DNA from: Klebsormidium nitens
Lineage: Eukaryota; Streptophyta; Klebsormidiophyceae; Klebsormidiales; Klebsormidiaceae
Direction: 5' to 3'
Assembly: GCA_000708835.1 (NCBI GenBank)
Contig: DF237289.1
Span: forward strand, 1-64,000
Length of the DNA stretch: 64,000 nucleotides
The notes beneath the pieces were generated by a model that searched no databases, was not told the DNA's origin, and worked only from the letters and a program-made list of their open reading frames with translations. Below, one piece after another: positions 17,001 to 29,000 of this stretch. Positions within the stretch are counted from its first letter, which is position 1. Every line of letters starts with the position of its first letter. The position numbers and the translations under genes are program-made.

Positions 17001-20000
17001 TACTACCGGCAGTGCCAGGAGCAGCTGGACGAGCTGGTGAAGCTGACGGTGGGCGAGCTGAGCAAGGGCGACCGCAAGAAGGTGATCACGCTGTGCACCA
17101 TCGACACGCACGCGCGTGACGTGGTGCAGAAGCTCATCGACGACAAGGTGGAGGCCGCCGCCGCCTTCCAGTGGCAGTCCCAGCTGCGCTACAGCTTCGA
17201 CGAGGCCACCAAGGCCGTCCGCGGCTCCATCTGCGACTTCGACTTCCCGTACGCCTACGAGTACGTCGGCAACTGCGGCTGCCTGGTCATCACGCCGCTG
17301 ACGGACCGGTGCTACATCACGCTCACCCAGGCGCAGCGCCTCGTGCTGGGCGGCGCGCCCGCGGGGCCCGCGGGGACGGGCAAGACGGAGACGGTCAAGG
17401 ACCTGGGCCGCGCGCTGGGGGTCATGGTGTACGTCTTCAACTGCAGCGACCAGATGGACTACCGCATCATGGGCCAGATCTACAAGGGCCTCGCGCAAAC
17501 AGGCACCTGGGGCTGCTTCGACGAGTTCAACCGCATCCCCGTCGAGGTGAGCCGCCCGCCGTCTTGGTTGTAAACTACGGAGATTCTGGCACATGACACG
17601 GGTCTCTGGAAGTCTGCTCGTTAGACTAGCGAGCCCAGTCCGTGCAGCCTGATCTTCAATTCGGAGTGCTTATCAATGTAACGATTTTCTCGTCAAAAGC
17701 GCATCTTGAGAAATCGTTTGTTCTTAATGCAAAAGTCCCACTTTTCACCGAAGAGTGTAACCACTGATTGGTGGTCAGAGTGCTGTACTTCAATGAAAGG
17801 CGATGTGGACCAGAATTCGATCCTATTTTAGTTGTCTCTAGTATATAATAGAGTCATCTCAGCACGTTCTTCCCCTGTTGCTGTCGGTAGGTGCTGTCCG
17901 TGTGCTCGACGCAGTACAAGACGGTGCTGGACGCGATCCGCGCGCGCAAGGAGCGGTTCGTGTTCGAGGAGGGCGAGATCGCGCTGGTGCGCACCATGTG
18001 CGCGTTCATCACGATGAACCCGGGGTACGCGGGCCGCGCGGAGCTGCCGGAGAGCCTGAAGGCGCTGTTCCGGCCCGTGAGCATGGCGGTGCCGGACCTG
18101 GTGCTCATCGCGGAGATCATGCTGCTGGGCGAGGGCTTCGTCGCGTCCAAGCTGCTCGCGCGCAAGTTCATCATCCTGTATACGCTCTGCGAGGACCTGC
18201 TCTCCAAGCAGGCGCACTACGACTGGAAGCTGCGCGCCATCAAGACCACGCTCAACGTCGCCGGCGGCATGAAGCGCGCCGCGCCCAACATGACCGAGGA
18301 CAAGGTGCGCTGCCGGTCTTATGAATTTCCATACTTATCAAAGCTTTGGACAATGCTTTTAAAAGTCAGCACTTTTTGAGAAGCAGCAGATATTCCTTGG
18401 CAGCATAATCAGCCTAAACGCCTGTTGAAACGTACTCGTGTTCATCAAAGCGTTCCACACTGCGCTTGACCTTTAGCACTTTTTAAGAAGCCGCGAACAG
18501 TCCTCTGCAGCATGACTAGCTAGCATTACTCTCGAAGTCCCACAAGCTCCACGTATTTTTCGCAGTTCTTAATCTGATGATTTGAGAAGAGCCAAATTAC
18601 CAACTGCTTGTTTACTGGCTCCCCAGATTTTGCTGCGCGCGCTGCGGGACTTCAACATCGGGAAGCTGGTGAACGACGACGTGCACGTGTTCATGGGCCT
18701 ACTCAACGACCTGTTCCCCAAGACCGTGGACAGCGTGCCGCGCGCGCGCGACCTGGTGTTCGAGGAGCACATCAAGGCGGCCGCGGGCGAGGCGGGGCTG
18801 CAGCCGGAGAGCAAGTTCGTGCTCAAGGTGACGCAGCTGCGCGAGCTGCTCGAGGTGCGCTGGTCCGTCTTCGTGCTGGGGCCCGCCGGGTGCGGCAAGT
18901 CCACCGTCTGGCGCACCCTCGCGCGCGCGCAGGCGGCCGCGGGCGAGAAGACGGTGGTGAAGGCGCTGAACCCGAAGAGCGTGACGCGGCACGAGCTGTA
19001 CGGGTACCTGCACCCGGCGACGCGCGAGTGGAAGGAGGGCCTCATCAGCGTCACCTTCCGCGACATGGCCAACACCGCGGGCGTGCCGCACCAGTGGATC
19101 GTCTTCGACGGCGACATCGACGCGGAGTGGATCGAGTCCATGAACACCGTCATGGACGACAACAAAATGCTCACGCTCGCCTCCAACGAGCGCATCCCGC
19201 TCACGCCATCCATGCGCCTCCTCTTCGAGGTGCGCCGCCTCGGCAAACTCGCACCGTCAACGGCGCCCCAACTAATTGCAAGGCCAAAAAGGCCTTGAAT
19301 GTATTTGCCAAGGGCGATCTGCTCATATAAATGAGAAGTAATCTCCAATTATGTCTTCTTTTTTGAAATGAAGATTTGATAGCGGTGTTTGAGATTCTTT
19401 GTTGTTGAAAAGGAAGATTTGATAGCGGTGTTTGAGATTCTTGTAGACTTGGAGACAAGTTCGTTTTGAAGTCTGCTTATCTTAACTCCGTGCTTTCTGT
19501 TCAATACTGAAACTTCCGCTGACTACTCTGTATGTCTGCCTGCCCGCCAGATCTACACGATGAAGCAGGCGTCCCCCGCGACGGTGTCCCGCGGCGGCGT
19601 GATCTACCTGAACGCGGGCGACATCGGGTGGGAGCCTTTTGTGGAGACGTGGATCGAGGGGCGGCAGGACAAGAACGAGCGCGGCATCCTCACCGAGTTC
19701 TTCGGCCGCTACATGGAGAAGTCGCTGGACCACGTGGGGCGCAACTTCAAGCACATCGTCCCGCTCGTCGACATCAACCTCGTCTCCACCGTCTGCTACA
19801 TCCTCGAGGGACTCCTCCCGGAGGTCAGCGCCCGCGGCCGCGCACGCTGATCTTTCCCTGGGCTTAAGGCATGATTTTGAAATCGAAACGCACGACAGGG
19901 CCCCTGAGCCTGAAGTACCGGCCCAGCTCCTTCCAGCTGTGATTCTTACGAACCTCTTTCGCTCAAAAAAGTTCAAAACGTTCTTATTTCGAAACACTTC

Positions 20001-23000
20001 AGAAATCTTGCTTCTACAGAGTTGTTGACAGGGAATCAACAAAACGAAGCCGTTCTTTCACTGATTGGAATTGAGCACTTCTCCTCAATAAAAAAACAGA
20101 ACAGGTGAAAAACCATTGAGGTGTGCTTGCTGCATCCAGGTAACCCTTCTAGTGAACATGGAGAGTCTCGCCTTGATCGCTATTAAAGTCTGTCAGCAAT
20201 GCTGCACGGAACGATCTTTGTTACTGGACCCGCGGCTGACCCGAGTGCGTGACTTTGCAGGAGGGCAAGGCCCGCGGCGCCGCGGTGGACAAGAAGGTGT
20301 ACGAGAGCTACTTCGTGTTCGCGTGCCTGTGGGGCCTGGGCGGCGCGCTGCTGGTGGACAAGACCAAGGACTACCGCGCAGAGTTCAGCGCATGGTGGCG
20401 CTCCGAGTGGAAGGCCGTCGGCTTCCCGGACAAGGGCACCGTCTTCGACTACTACGTCAACCCGGAAGCCGCAGAGATGACGCCCTGGGCAGACAGGGTG
20501 AGCGCGCGCGGAATCAAGCCAGGGCTGCCATCAGATATTGACCAAAGTGGCAACTCTTGAGTTCGCAAATATTTCGGTGACGACAGGTTTGCTTATACAC
20601 CCTATGCAACTTGCGGGACTGTTTCATTGCTAGCGTCTCCAACATTCTGTTGACTGTTGAAACTTATGAATAACAGAAGGGACCTGCCGGAAGCTTTCCA
20701 TGTTTTCAAAAGCCATGCTTATGTTGTCAATGCAGCAGAGGTGTTGTTGCTCAAGGCCTTTCCTTTGGCTTCGGCCGACTTTTTCACAAATTGAAAGACC
20801 ATCCTTTTGAAATGAGTTGGGCCTTTTCAAATTCGATGTTTTGAACGTCGAGAATCCCTCGAACCGTTCTTCCTTGCTAGAGAGACTCCGCTTTCCCTGT
20901 TTTGAGGCGGGAAGGGTGTTGTCCAATTCGTTTGAAGTTTCACTGTAAATACAAGCTTGCTACTTCGAACTGACGGCGTCAAAAGTGCTTGCTTTTCACT
21001 CTTTCTTGGCCAGAGTCTGGTCGCAAGGCGGCCCCTGCTCAGACGGTCCACCTTTTGCTGACCTTGTCAGATTTCTATTGTTTCAGGTGCCCGGCTTCAC
21101 GTACGTGGACGACGGCAACTTCGGCGGCATTTTCGTGCCGACGGTGGAGACGGTGCGGCTGTCGTTCTTGCTGGACGGACTGGTGGAGCGGCGGCACGGC
21201 GTCATGCTGGTGGGCCCCGCGGGCACGGGCAAGACGAGCATCCTGCGCGACAAGCTGCGCGGGCTGGACCCCGAGGCGCTGCTGAGCTGCAGCATCAACC
21301 TCAACAGCTTCACCACCGCGGACCAGCTGCAAAACATCCTGGAGGCGCCGCTGGAAAAAAAGAGCGGCGCGCGGTTCGGCCCGCCGGGCGGGAAGCGGCT
21401 GATCTACTTCGTGGACGACCTGAACATGCCGTTCGTGGACAAGTACGGCACGCAGGCGCCCATCGCGCTGCTGCGCCAGGCGCTCGACTACGGCGGCTGG
21501 TACGACCGGAGCAAGGTGCTGCTCAAGGAGGTGGCCGCCACGCAGATGCTGGCCGCCATGAACCCCACCGCCGGCAGCTTCAGCATCAACCCGCGCATGC
21601 AGCGCCACTTCGCCACCTTCGCGGTGCAGATGCCGTCGGCCGACCAGCTGACCGCCATTTACAGTGCCATCGTGGGCGGCCACCTGGCGCCCTTCGACGG
21701 CGAGGTGGCCAAGCTGGGGGCCAAGGTGGCGGCCGCCACGGTGGAGCTGCACCAGATGGTCACCAACACGTTCCTGCCCACCGCCGTCAAGTTCCACTAC
21801 CAGTTCAACCTGCGGGACCTCTCCAACGTCGCGCAGGTCAGCCCAGCGATTGCTCGCGCGCGCGCCAAAGTGCTCTTTTTTGTGCACTCATCGACCTCAT
21901 CAGCAATCTAAGATGCTTGAGTGTTGTTTGAGTATTGAAGAAGTGCCTTTTCATGGCGATTTGTTGTCCTGGGAATGGGACTGCTTCGCCAACTGTGTTT
22001 CTCTTGTACGCCCAAAACGTGGTTGGTAATCGCCTATTGTCGGCTCATGTTTGCTGCTACTTTTGCAGGGCGTGTGCCGCGCGGTGCGCGAGTACTTCGG
22101 GAGCCCGGTGAAGGTGGCGCGCCTGTGGCTGCACGAGTGCGAGCGCGTGTTCGCGGACCGCATGATCAACGCCGCGGACGCGACGCGCTTCAGCGAGATG
22201 CTGGAGCACGCGCGCAAGAAGAACTTTGAGGACCTCGACGGCGACGCGCTCACCGCGCGGCCGCTCATCTTCACCTCCTTCACGCAGCAGACGCCCGACG
22301 GGCACCCCGTCTACACCGCCGTCGACGACTACACCAAGCTCAAGGTGAGACCATTGCCTTAATCTAGGCAAGACTTGCTCTGTCGGGTGACGCAAAATAG
22401 TTCATAATCGTATAGCTCTGTTTTCTGTAGGGTCTTTCCACTCATAATGAATGCCCTGATGTTTGTCGATTTCAATCGCAAGGCTTCCCCTCTTTTCCCT
22501 TGTTTGTTTCATGAGACTTTTGGTTAGACCTTGTCGAATGAGTCGGATTTCATATAGGCCCCCTTGGCTGACGGCGCCTGCTTGCTTCGGTGTGCAGGGC
22601 GTGCTGGAGGAGCGCTTGGCGGAGTACAACGAGAGCCACGCGGCGATGGACCTGGTGCTGTTCGAGCAGGCCATGGACCACGTCTGCAGGATCGCGCGCG
22701 TCCTCAACCTGCCGCGTGGCAACGCCATGCTGGTGAGGCTCACCCTCAGAGGCCCCCTGCTGCCGACCCGTTGCAGCAAGGTTTTGAGCAAAGCGACGTC
22801 GCATATTGCAGTCTCCTGCTTCGCTGAATTCGATATATCTGAACCCGCAACGCTGAAAAGCAGGTAATTTGCTCCCCTTTGGATTGTGCGAACAAAAAAA
22901 ATGTTCCTCATGTACTTTTTTGAAAGTGGGCCCAAGCTTCTTTGATTCTTTACTCTTCTGAACGGACTCAAGCGAAGCAGCCTGCGTGTGCCCCGTGTTT

Positions 23001-26000
23001 GACGGCTTCTCCTGACGCAGGTGGGCGTGGGCGGCAGCGGGAAGCAGAGCTTGGCGAAGCTGGCGGCGCACATATGCGGGTACGAGGTGTTCCAGATCAG
23101 CGTGACGAGCACGTACGGCGCGGCGGAGTTCAAGGCGGACCTGGTGACGCTGTACACGCGCGCGGGCGTGAAGGCGGTGCCGACGGTGTTCCTCATGACG
23201 GACGGCCAGATCGTGAGCGAGCAGTTCCTGGTCTACCTCAACGACCTGCTCTCCTCCGGCTACATCCCCGACCTCTTCGCGCCCGACGAAAAGGACGCCA
23301 TCTGCAACAGCCTCCGAAACGAGGTCAAGCAGGTCAGCCGCCCGCGATCCACGCACCTCTGAACGGCAGCTTGCGGGTCTTGTGTTTCAAAATGATGAAT
23401 GGCAGCAAGTTTGCTCGTTCACATGACAGCTGCAATTTTATAAGATTCCGCAAATTTGATTGGACATCTCCCATCTCTTACATGAATTTCCAACGGCTTT
23501 GCGATTTGCAACGACTAGCCATACTTCATGCGGTTATCGAGTTTGCTATGGAGTAGTCACCCCCTGACCCTGCCACTTCATTTCCGCGCAGGCCGGCATA
23601 TTGGATACGCGCGACGCGTGCTGGGAGTTTTTCATCGAGAAGGTGCGCAAGTACCTGCACGTGGTGCTGTGCTTCAGCCCGGTGGGCGACAGCTTCCGCA
23701 TCCGCGCGCGCCAGTTCCCCGCGCTCATCAACAACACCGTCATCGACTGGTTCCAGCCCTGGCCGCAGGAGGCGCTCGTCTCCGTCGCAGGTCAGCACCA
23801 CCAGCTCCATGCATCTTTCATGAGAAAGGCTGCGACAAATTCCACACCAACAGCAGGGCGTGTCTCCGTTGAAGGGACTGGTTTATAATGGAGTTCTGTT
23901 GAGCTTGTTTTCCGTACTCATACTTTCCTGTGTACTTACAAAACTGGTAAAGGGTGACTGGCAACTGCTTCAAAGGTGCAACTTCCGCTCACCTCTGCTT
24001 CGAAGTAGGGTCAGATTTTCCAGCTTGTTCGAGGTCCCGAGCGTGACGTTGGGGCGGCTTTGGCGCGCGCAGGTCGTTTCCTGGCGGACGTGCCGGCGCT
24101 GGCGGACGAGGTGCGCGAGAACATGGCGCACCACATGGCGCACGTGCACCTGTCCGTGACGGACGCGAGCGTGCGGTACTACGACGCGGAGCGGCGGTAC
24201 AACTACACGACGCCCAAGAGCTACCTGGAGCTCATCAGCCTGTACAAGGGCCTGCTGGCGCGCAAGCGCGACGAGCTGCGGCAGCAGAAGGAGCGGCTTG
24301 AGAACGGCGTGCTCAAGATCAGCCAGGCCAGCGCGCAGGTGGCGGACCTGCAGGCCGCGCTCAAGCACGAGCAGGCCGTCGTCGACGAGAAGAAGCAGAC
24401 CACGGACGCTCTCATCGTCAACATCGGGCAGGAGAAAGCCGTGGTCGACGAGCAGAAGAACTCAGCCGCGGCAGACGAGGCCGAGTGCGCCAAGATCGCA
24501 ACCGAGGTGAGCAGGCTCGAAACGATCATACTCTCCTGCAGTACTTGGCTCGCTGTTGTCAAAAGTTTGCTCAATCTGGAGCATGAGCAGGGCCTACTCA
24601 CTTTTGAGTAGGCTGCAAGATTTTGAAGGCTTTACAAACGCTCTGAGGAGTTTTAAGGACATATTCCAGTTCAAGCTCTCAATAATCTGCTGTTTCTTTG
24701 TGCCCAGGTATCCGAGTTCCAGGCGGCGTGTGCCCAGGACCTGGCTGCCGCAGAGCCCATTATCGCGGAGGCGGAGGCCGCGCTCAACTCCCTCGACAAG
24801 AAGTCTCTTGGAGAGCTCAAGTCGTTTGGCAGCCCTTCCCCCGAAGTCGTGCAGGTGAGCCCCACAAGGGACACGTGATGTCAGAAGCCTCCGTGCAGCA
24901 GAATGAGATCAGGGCACCTATTCCGCGCCACCTCGTCATGAAACCGTTTCTGCACTGCCGTTGGTTTCAACTCAAAAGGCGTCCTTCTGTCTACTTCTTG
25001 TTCCTCCATGAGGGCAGCTCGTTTCGAGGCTTCGAAAGAGTTTCGGGGCTGACTTTGCTCCGCTAAATGCGTCGTGGCGTGCAGGTGGGCGCGGCGTGCC
25101 TGGTGCTGACGGCCCCCGGCGGCAAGATCCCGAAGGACCTGTCGTGGAACGCGGCCAAGAAGATGATGGGCAACGTGGACCAGTTCCTGACGTTCCTCAA
25201 GGACAAGTTCGACAAGGACAACGTGCCCATCCAGTGCGTGGAGAAGTGCGAGAAGGAGTTCCTGAGCAACCCCGGGTTCACCGCGGACAACATCCGCAGC
25301 AAGAGCGCGGCCGCGGCGGGCCTGTGCGGGTGGGTGATCAACATCTGCAAGTACTTCCGCATCTACCAGGTGGTCGCGCCCAAGCGCGCGCTGCTGGACG
25401 AGGCCAACAAGAAGCTGGCGGGCGCCAACGCGAAGCTGGCGGGCATCCGCAGCAAGGTGGCGGACCTGGAGGCGCGCGTGGCCGCGCTCGAGGAGGGGCT
25501 CATGAAGGCGACGGAGGACAAGAACCAGGCCATCGCCGCCGCGGAGAAGACGCAGCGCAAGGCGGACATGGCGGACCGGCTGGTCAACGGGCTGGCGGGC
25601 GAGAACCAGCGCTGGAACGAGGCCATCAGCCAGTTCGAGATCATGGAGAGCAAGCTCGTCGGGGACGCGCTCATCGCCGCCGCCTTCGTCAGCTACGCGG
25701 GGCCCTTCAACGCAGCCTTCCGCCAGGTACGGCGCCGGCAGTCCCGCAAACTGTGTGGCACGGAAGCTGCCTCATCTGTTTCTTCGAAGGGCATAAATTG
25801 TCAGTAAGTGCAGGCTCTCTTGAGGATGCCGGAGCGCAACAGAAAGGACGGTCTTGTAAACTCGTGTCTTGTCTTTGAAGCACCTTCCACTCCAAAAAGG
25901 TTATTGTTGCAATCACAAATTGTCAGGATGAAGTTTAGAGTCTGCGTCATCCAACAGTTTCTTTCAGCACTCCGAATGCGGAATCCAGCAATTTCAGCAA

Positions 26001-29000
26001 AGGTTAATCTGTTTGACACAAGAGCTGATATCGTGGAGAAAACCAGCAGCTTCAGCAAGATATCTAATCTGCTCGACACAAGAGTCATATCGTGGAAAAC
26101 ACCCTGATTTACTTTTTCGTTTTATTGGCCTTTGCCCCTCGCAGAGGTCTCGGGAGTTTCGCCGTGTTGGTTAAGGTTGGGTTGTAGTCTGCAGGTGCTC
26201 TTCTAAACCGTTCTCAAAGCCTCACGCGTCCCCTCTCTTTTCTCGTGTGCGTGCCAGGTGTTGGTTGACGCCAACTGGACGCCTGACGTGGTGGAGCGGC
26301 AGATCCCCTTGACGGAGGGCCGCCGCCCGCTGAGCTTGCTGACGGACGACACGGAGATGGCGCGGTGGGGCAACGAGGGCCTGCCCGCGGACAGCCTGAG
26401 CGTGGAGAACGGCGCCATCATGTGCAACTGCGCGCGCTGGCCGCTCATGATCGACCCGCAGCTGCAGGGCGTGCAGTGGGTCAAGGCGCGCGAGGCCGCG
26501 CACGGGCTGCGCGTGATCCAGCTGAGCGCGGGCAAGTACATGGACACGGTGGAGGCGTGCATCGAGGCGGGCACGCCGCTGCTGATCGAGAACCTGGGCG
26601 ACTCCATCGACGCCGTGCTGGACCCGGTGATCAGCCGCAGCGTCATCCGGCGCGGGCGGAACCTGCTCATCAAGCTAGGCGACAAGGAGGTCGCGTACGA
26701 CCCCAACTTCCGGCTCTACCTCCACACCAAACTCTCCAACCCGCACTACAAGCCCGAGATCGCTGCGCAAACCACGCTCATCAACTTCAGGTGCGGGCCT
26801 GCCGCGCGCCGGGGCGGCTTTCGGCCTCGAAAAGTTGCATGCGCAGGGGTCTAGAACGACTATTGTGGAACCTGCAGTCCTTGTTGTGTCATGGTTACTT
26901 GTGAGAATCTTTGCCAGAAGTTGCGGACGACCTTTTCAGAAGAGACGATACTGAATTCAAGCCTGCACTCTAAGCTGAGGCAATTTGTCGTGGCTGACGC
27001 GCGCAGCGTGACGGAGAGCGGTTTGGAGGAGCAGCTGCTGGCGCTGGTGGTGAACAAGGAGCGCGCGGAGCTGGAGGAGGCGCGGCAGGGCCTGGTGCGG
27101 CAGCTGAACGAGTTCAAGATCGCGCTCAAAGGGCTGGAGGACAACCTGCTGGTCAAGCTGTCCAACAGCCAGGGCGACATCCTGGAGGACGTGGAGCTCA
27201 TCCAGAACCTGGAGAACACCAAGAAGACCGCGCTCGACATCGAAACCAAGGTACGCGTGCGCAACACGCTCGGCGCAGAGTGTCATGGCTGTTCGAAACA
27301 GCTCCTTTTGAACGTGTTTCGAGGTGGACTTAGCATACAATCGTCAAGAATGGACGCTCATTGAATGATCTTCAGTCTTAAGAACCTTCCCGACGCTTCT
27401 TGAATGAGCTGAACTCGTAACAAAGTTCCAAACATTCATTGTGAAGAGCCTCTAGTGTTGCAGCTTCCTTTGCTTCTTTACTTTTTTCCAAAGCCTTTGG
27501 TTTACAGATTTCTCAAGGAGCTTACTCATTACGACATTCTCTGATGCCTGACGTCTGCACTGTGCTTCGTCCTTTCAGGTCAAGGCTGCCAAGGAGGCGG
27601 AGCTGAGCATCGCTGCGGCGCGCGAGGCGTTCCGCCCGGTTGCTGCTCGCGGGTCGCTGCTGTACTTCTTGGTGGACCGGCTGACGGCGCTGAACCACAT
27701 GTACCAGTACAGCATGGCCATGTTCGTGGACATCCTGAACAAGGGCATCGACGCGACGTCGCCCGCGGAGGACCCCGCCGCGCGCGTGACCGCGCTCATC
27801 GAGTGCACGAGCTTCACCATCTTCAAGTTTGTGGCGGCGGGCCTCTTCGAGAAGCACAAGCTCATCTTCGCGACGCAGTACGCGCTCAGCCTGGCGCGCC
27901 AGGCCGGCACGCTGGACACCGCGTGCGCGGACTACCTGCTGGCGGGCCCGCGCGTGCCGGGCGTCTCGTCGCCGCTGCCGGAGTGGATGCCGGACGCGAC
28001 GTGGGGCGCGGTGCTCGCGCTGCGCGACCTGGAGGACTTCGGCGCGCTGCCGGACGACGTGATCGGGAGCGCGAAGCGGTGGCGCGACTGGGCGGAGCTG
28101 GAGCGGCCGGAGGCGGAGCCGCTGCCGGGCGACTGGAAGAAGCTGCCCGACTTCCAGCGGCTGCAGGTCATCCGCGCCATCCGGCCGGACCGCATGACCG
28201 CCGCCGTGCGCGCGTACGTGGCCGACGCCATCGGGGCGCAGTACGTGCAGTCGTACCCGTTCAACCTGGAGGCCAGCTTCGCGGACGCGCGGCCGGGCAC
28301 GCCCATCTTCATCTTCCTCTCGCCCGGCGTCGACGCGGCCGCCGCGGTGGAGGGCCTGGGCCGCAAGCTGGGCTTCACCGCGGAGGCCGGCAAGTACACG
28401 GCGGTCAGCCTGGGGCAGGGCCAGGAGGGGCCCGCCATGCGCGCGCTGCAGCGCGCGCAGTCCGAGGGCGGGTGGGTGCTGCTGCAGAACATCCACCTGA
28501 CGCCCAAGTGGACGGCAGGCCCGCTCGAGAAGTCGATCGACAAGCTGGCGGACGGCGCGCACGCGGACTTCCGGCTGTTCCTGAGCGCGGAGCCGGCCGC
28601 GGGCATCCCCATCACGGTGCTGCAGAACAGCATCAAGCTGAGCAACGAGCCGCCGGAGGGCGTGCAGCCCAACCTGGTGCGCGCCTTCGGCAACTTCAGC
28701 GACGAGACGTTCGAGAGCAGCGCCAAGAGCGCGGAGCTCAAGGCCATCGTGTTCGCGCTCTCCTTCTTCCACGGGGTGCTCCTGGAGAGGAAGAAGTTCG
28801 GGCCGCAGGTAAGCACCAGCCCTTTCACCCACAGCCTTTCAACATGTTCTCGGCGCAGTCCAGACGGCCTATAGACTCCAAGTCCTGAGAGCTGTATCGT
28901 CCAGCGCTCCTTGATTTGAACACAGAGGAGAAGCGGGACTAAATCTAGCCGTTTTTGAGATGCCTACGTTTCTCGTCGTATATGAAGCGGACCGTGCTGG

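Noticed and set aside
27522-28832. Open frame of 436 codons on the minus strand opposite the dynein AAA6 exon
   Set aside because: Antisense shadow of exon 31, which is a perfect family match on the plus strand.
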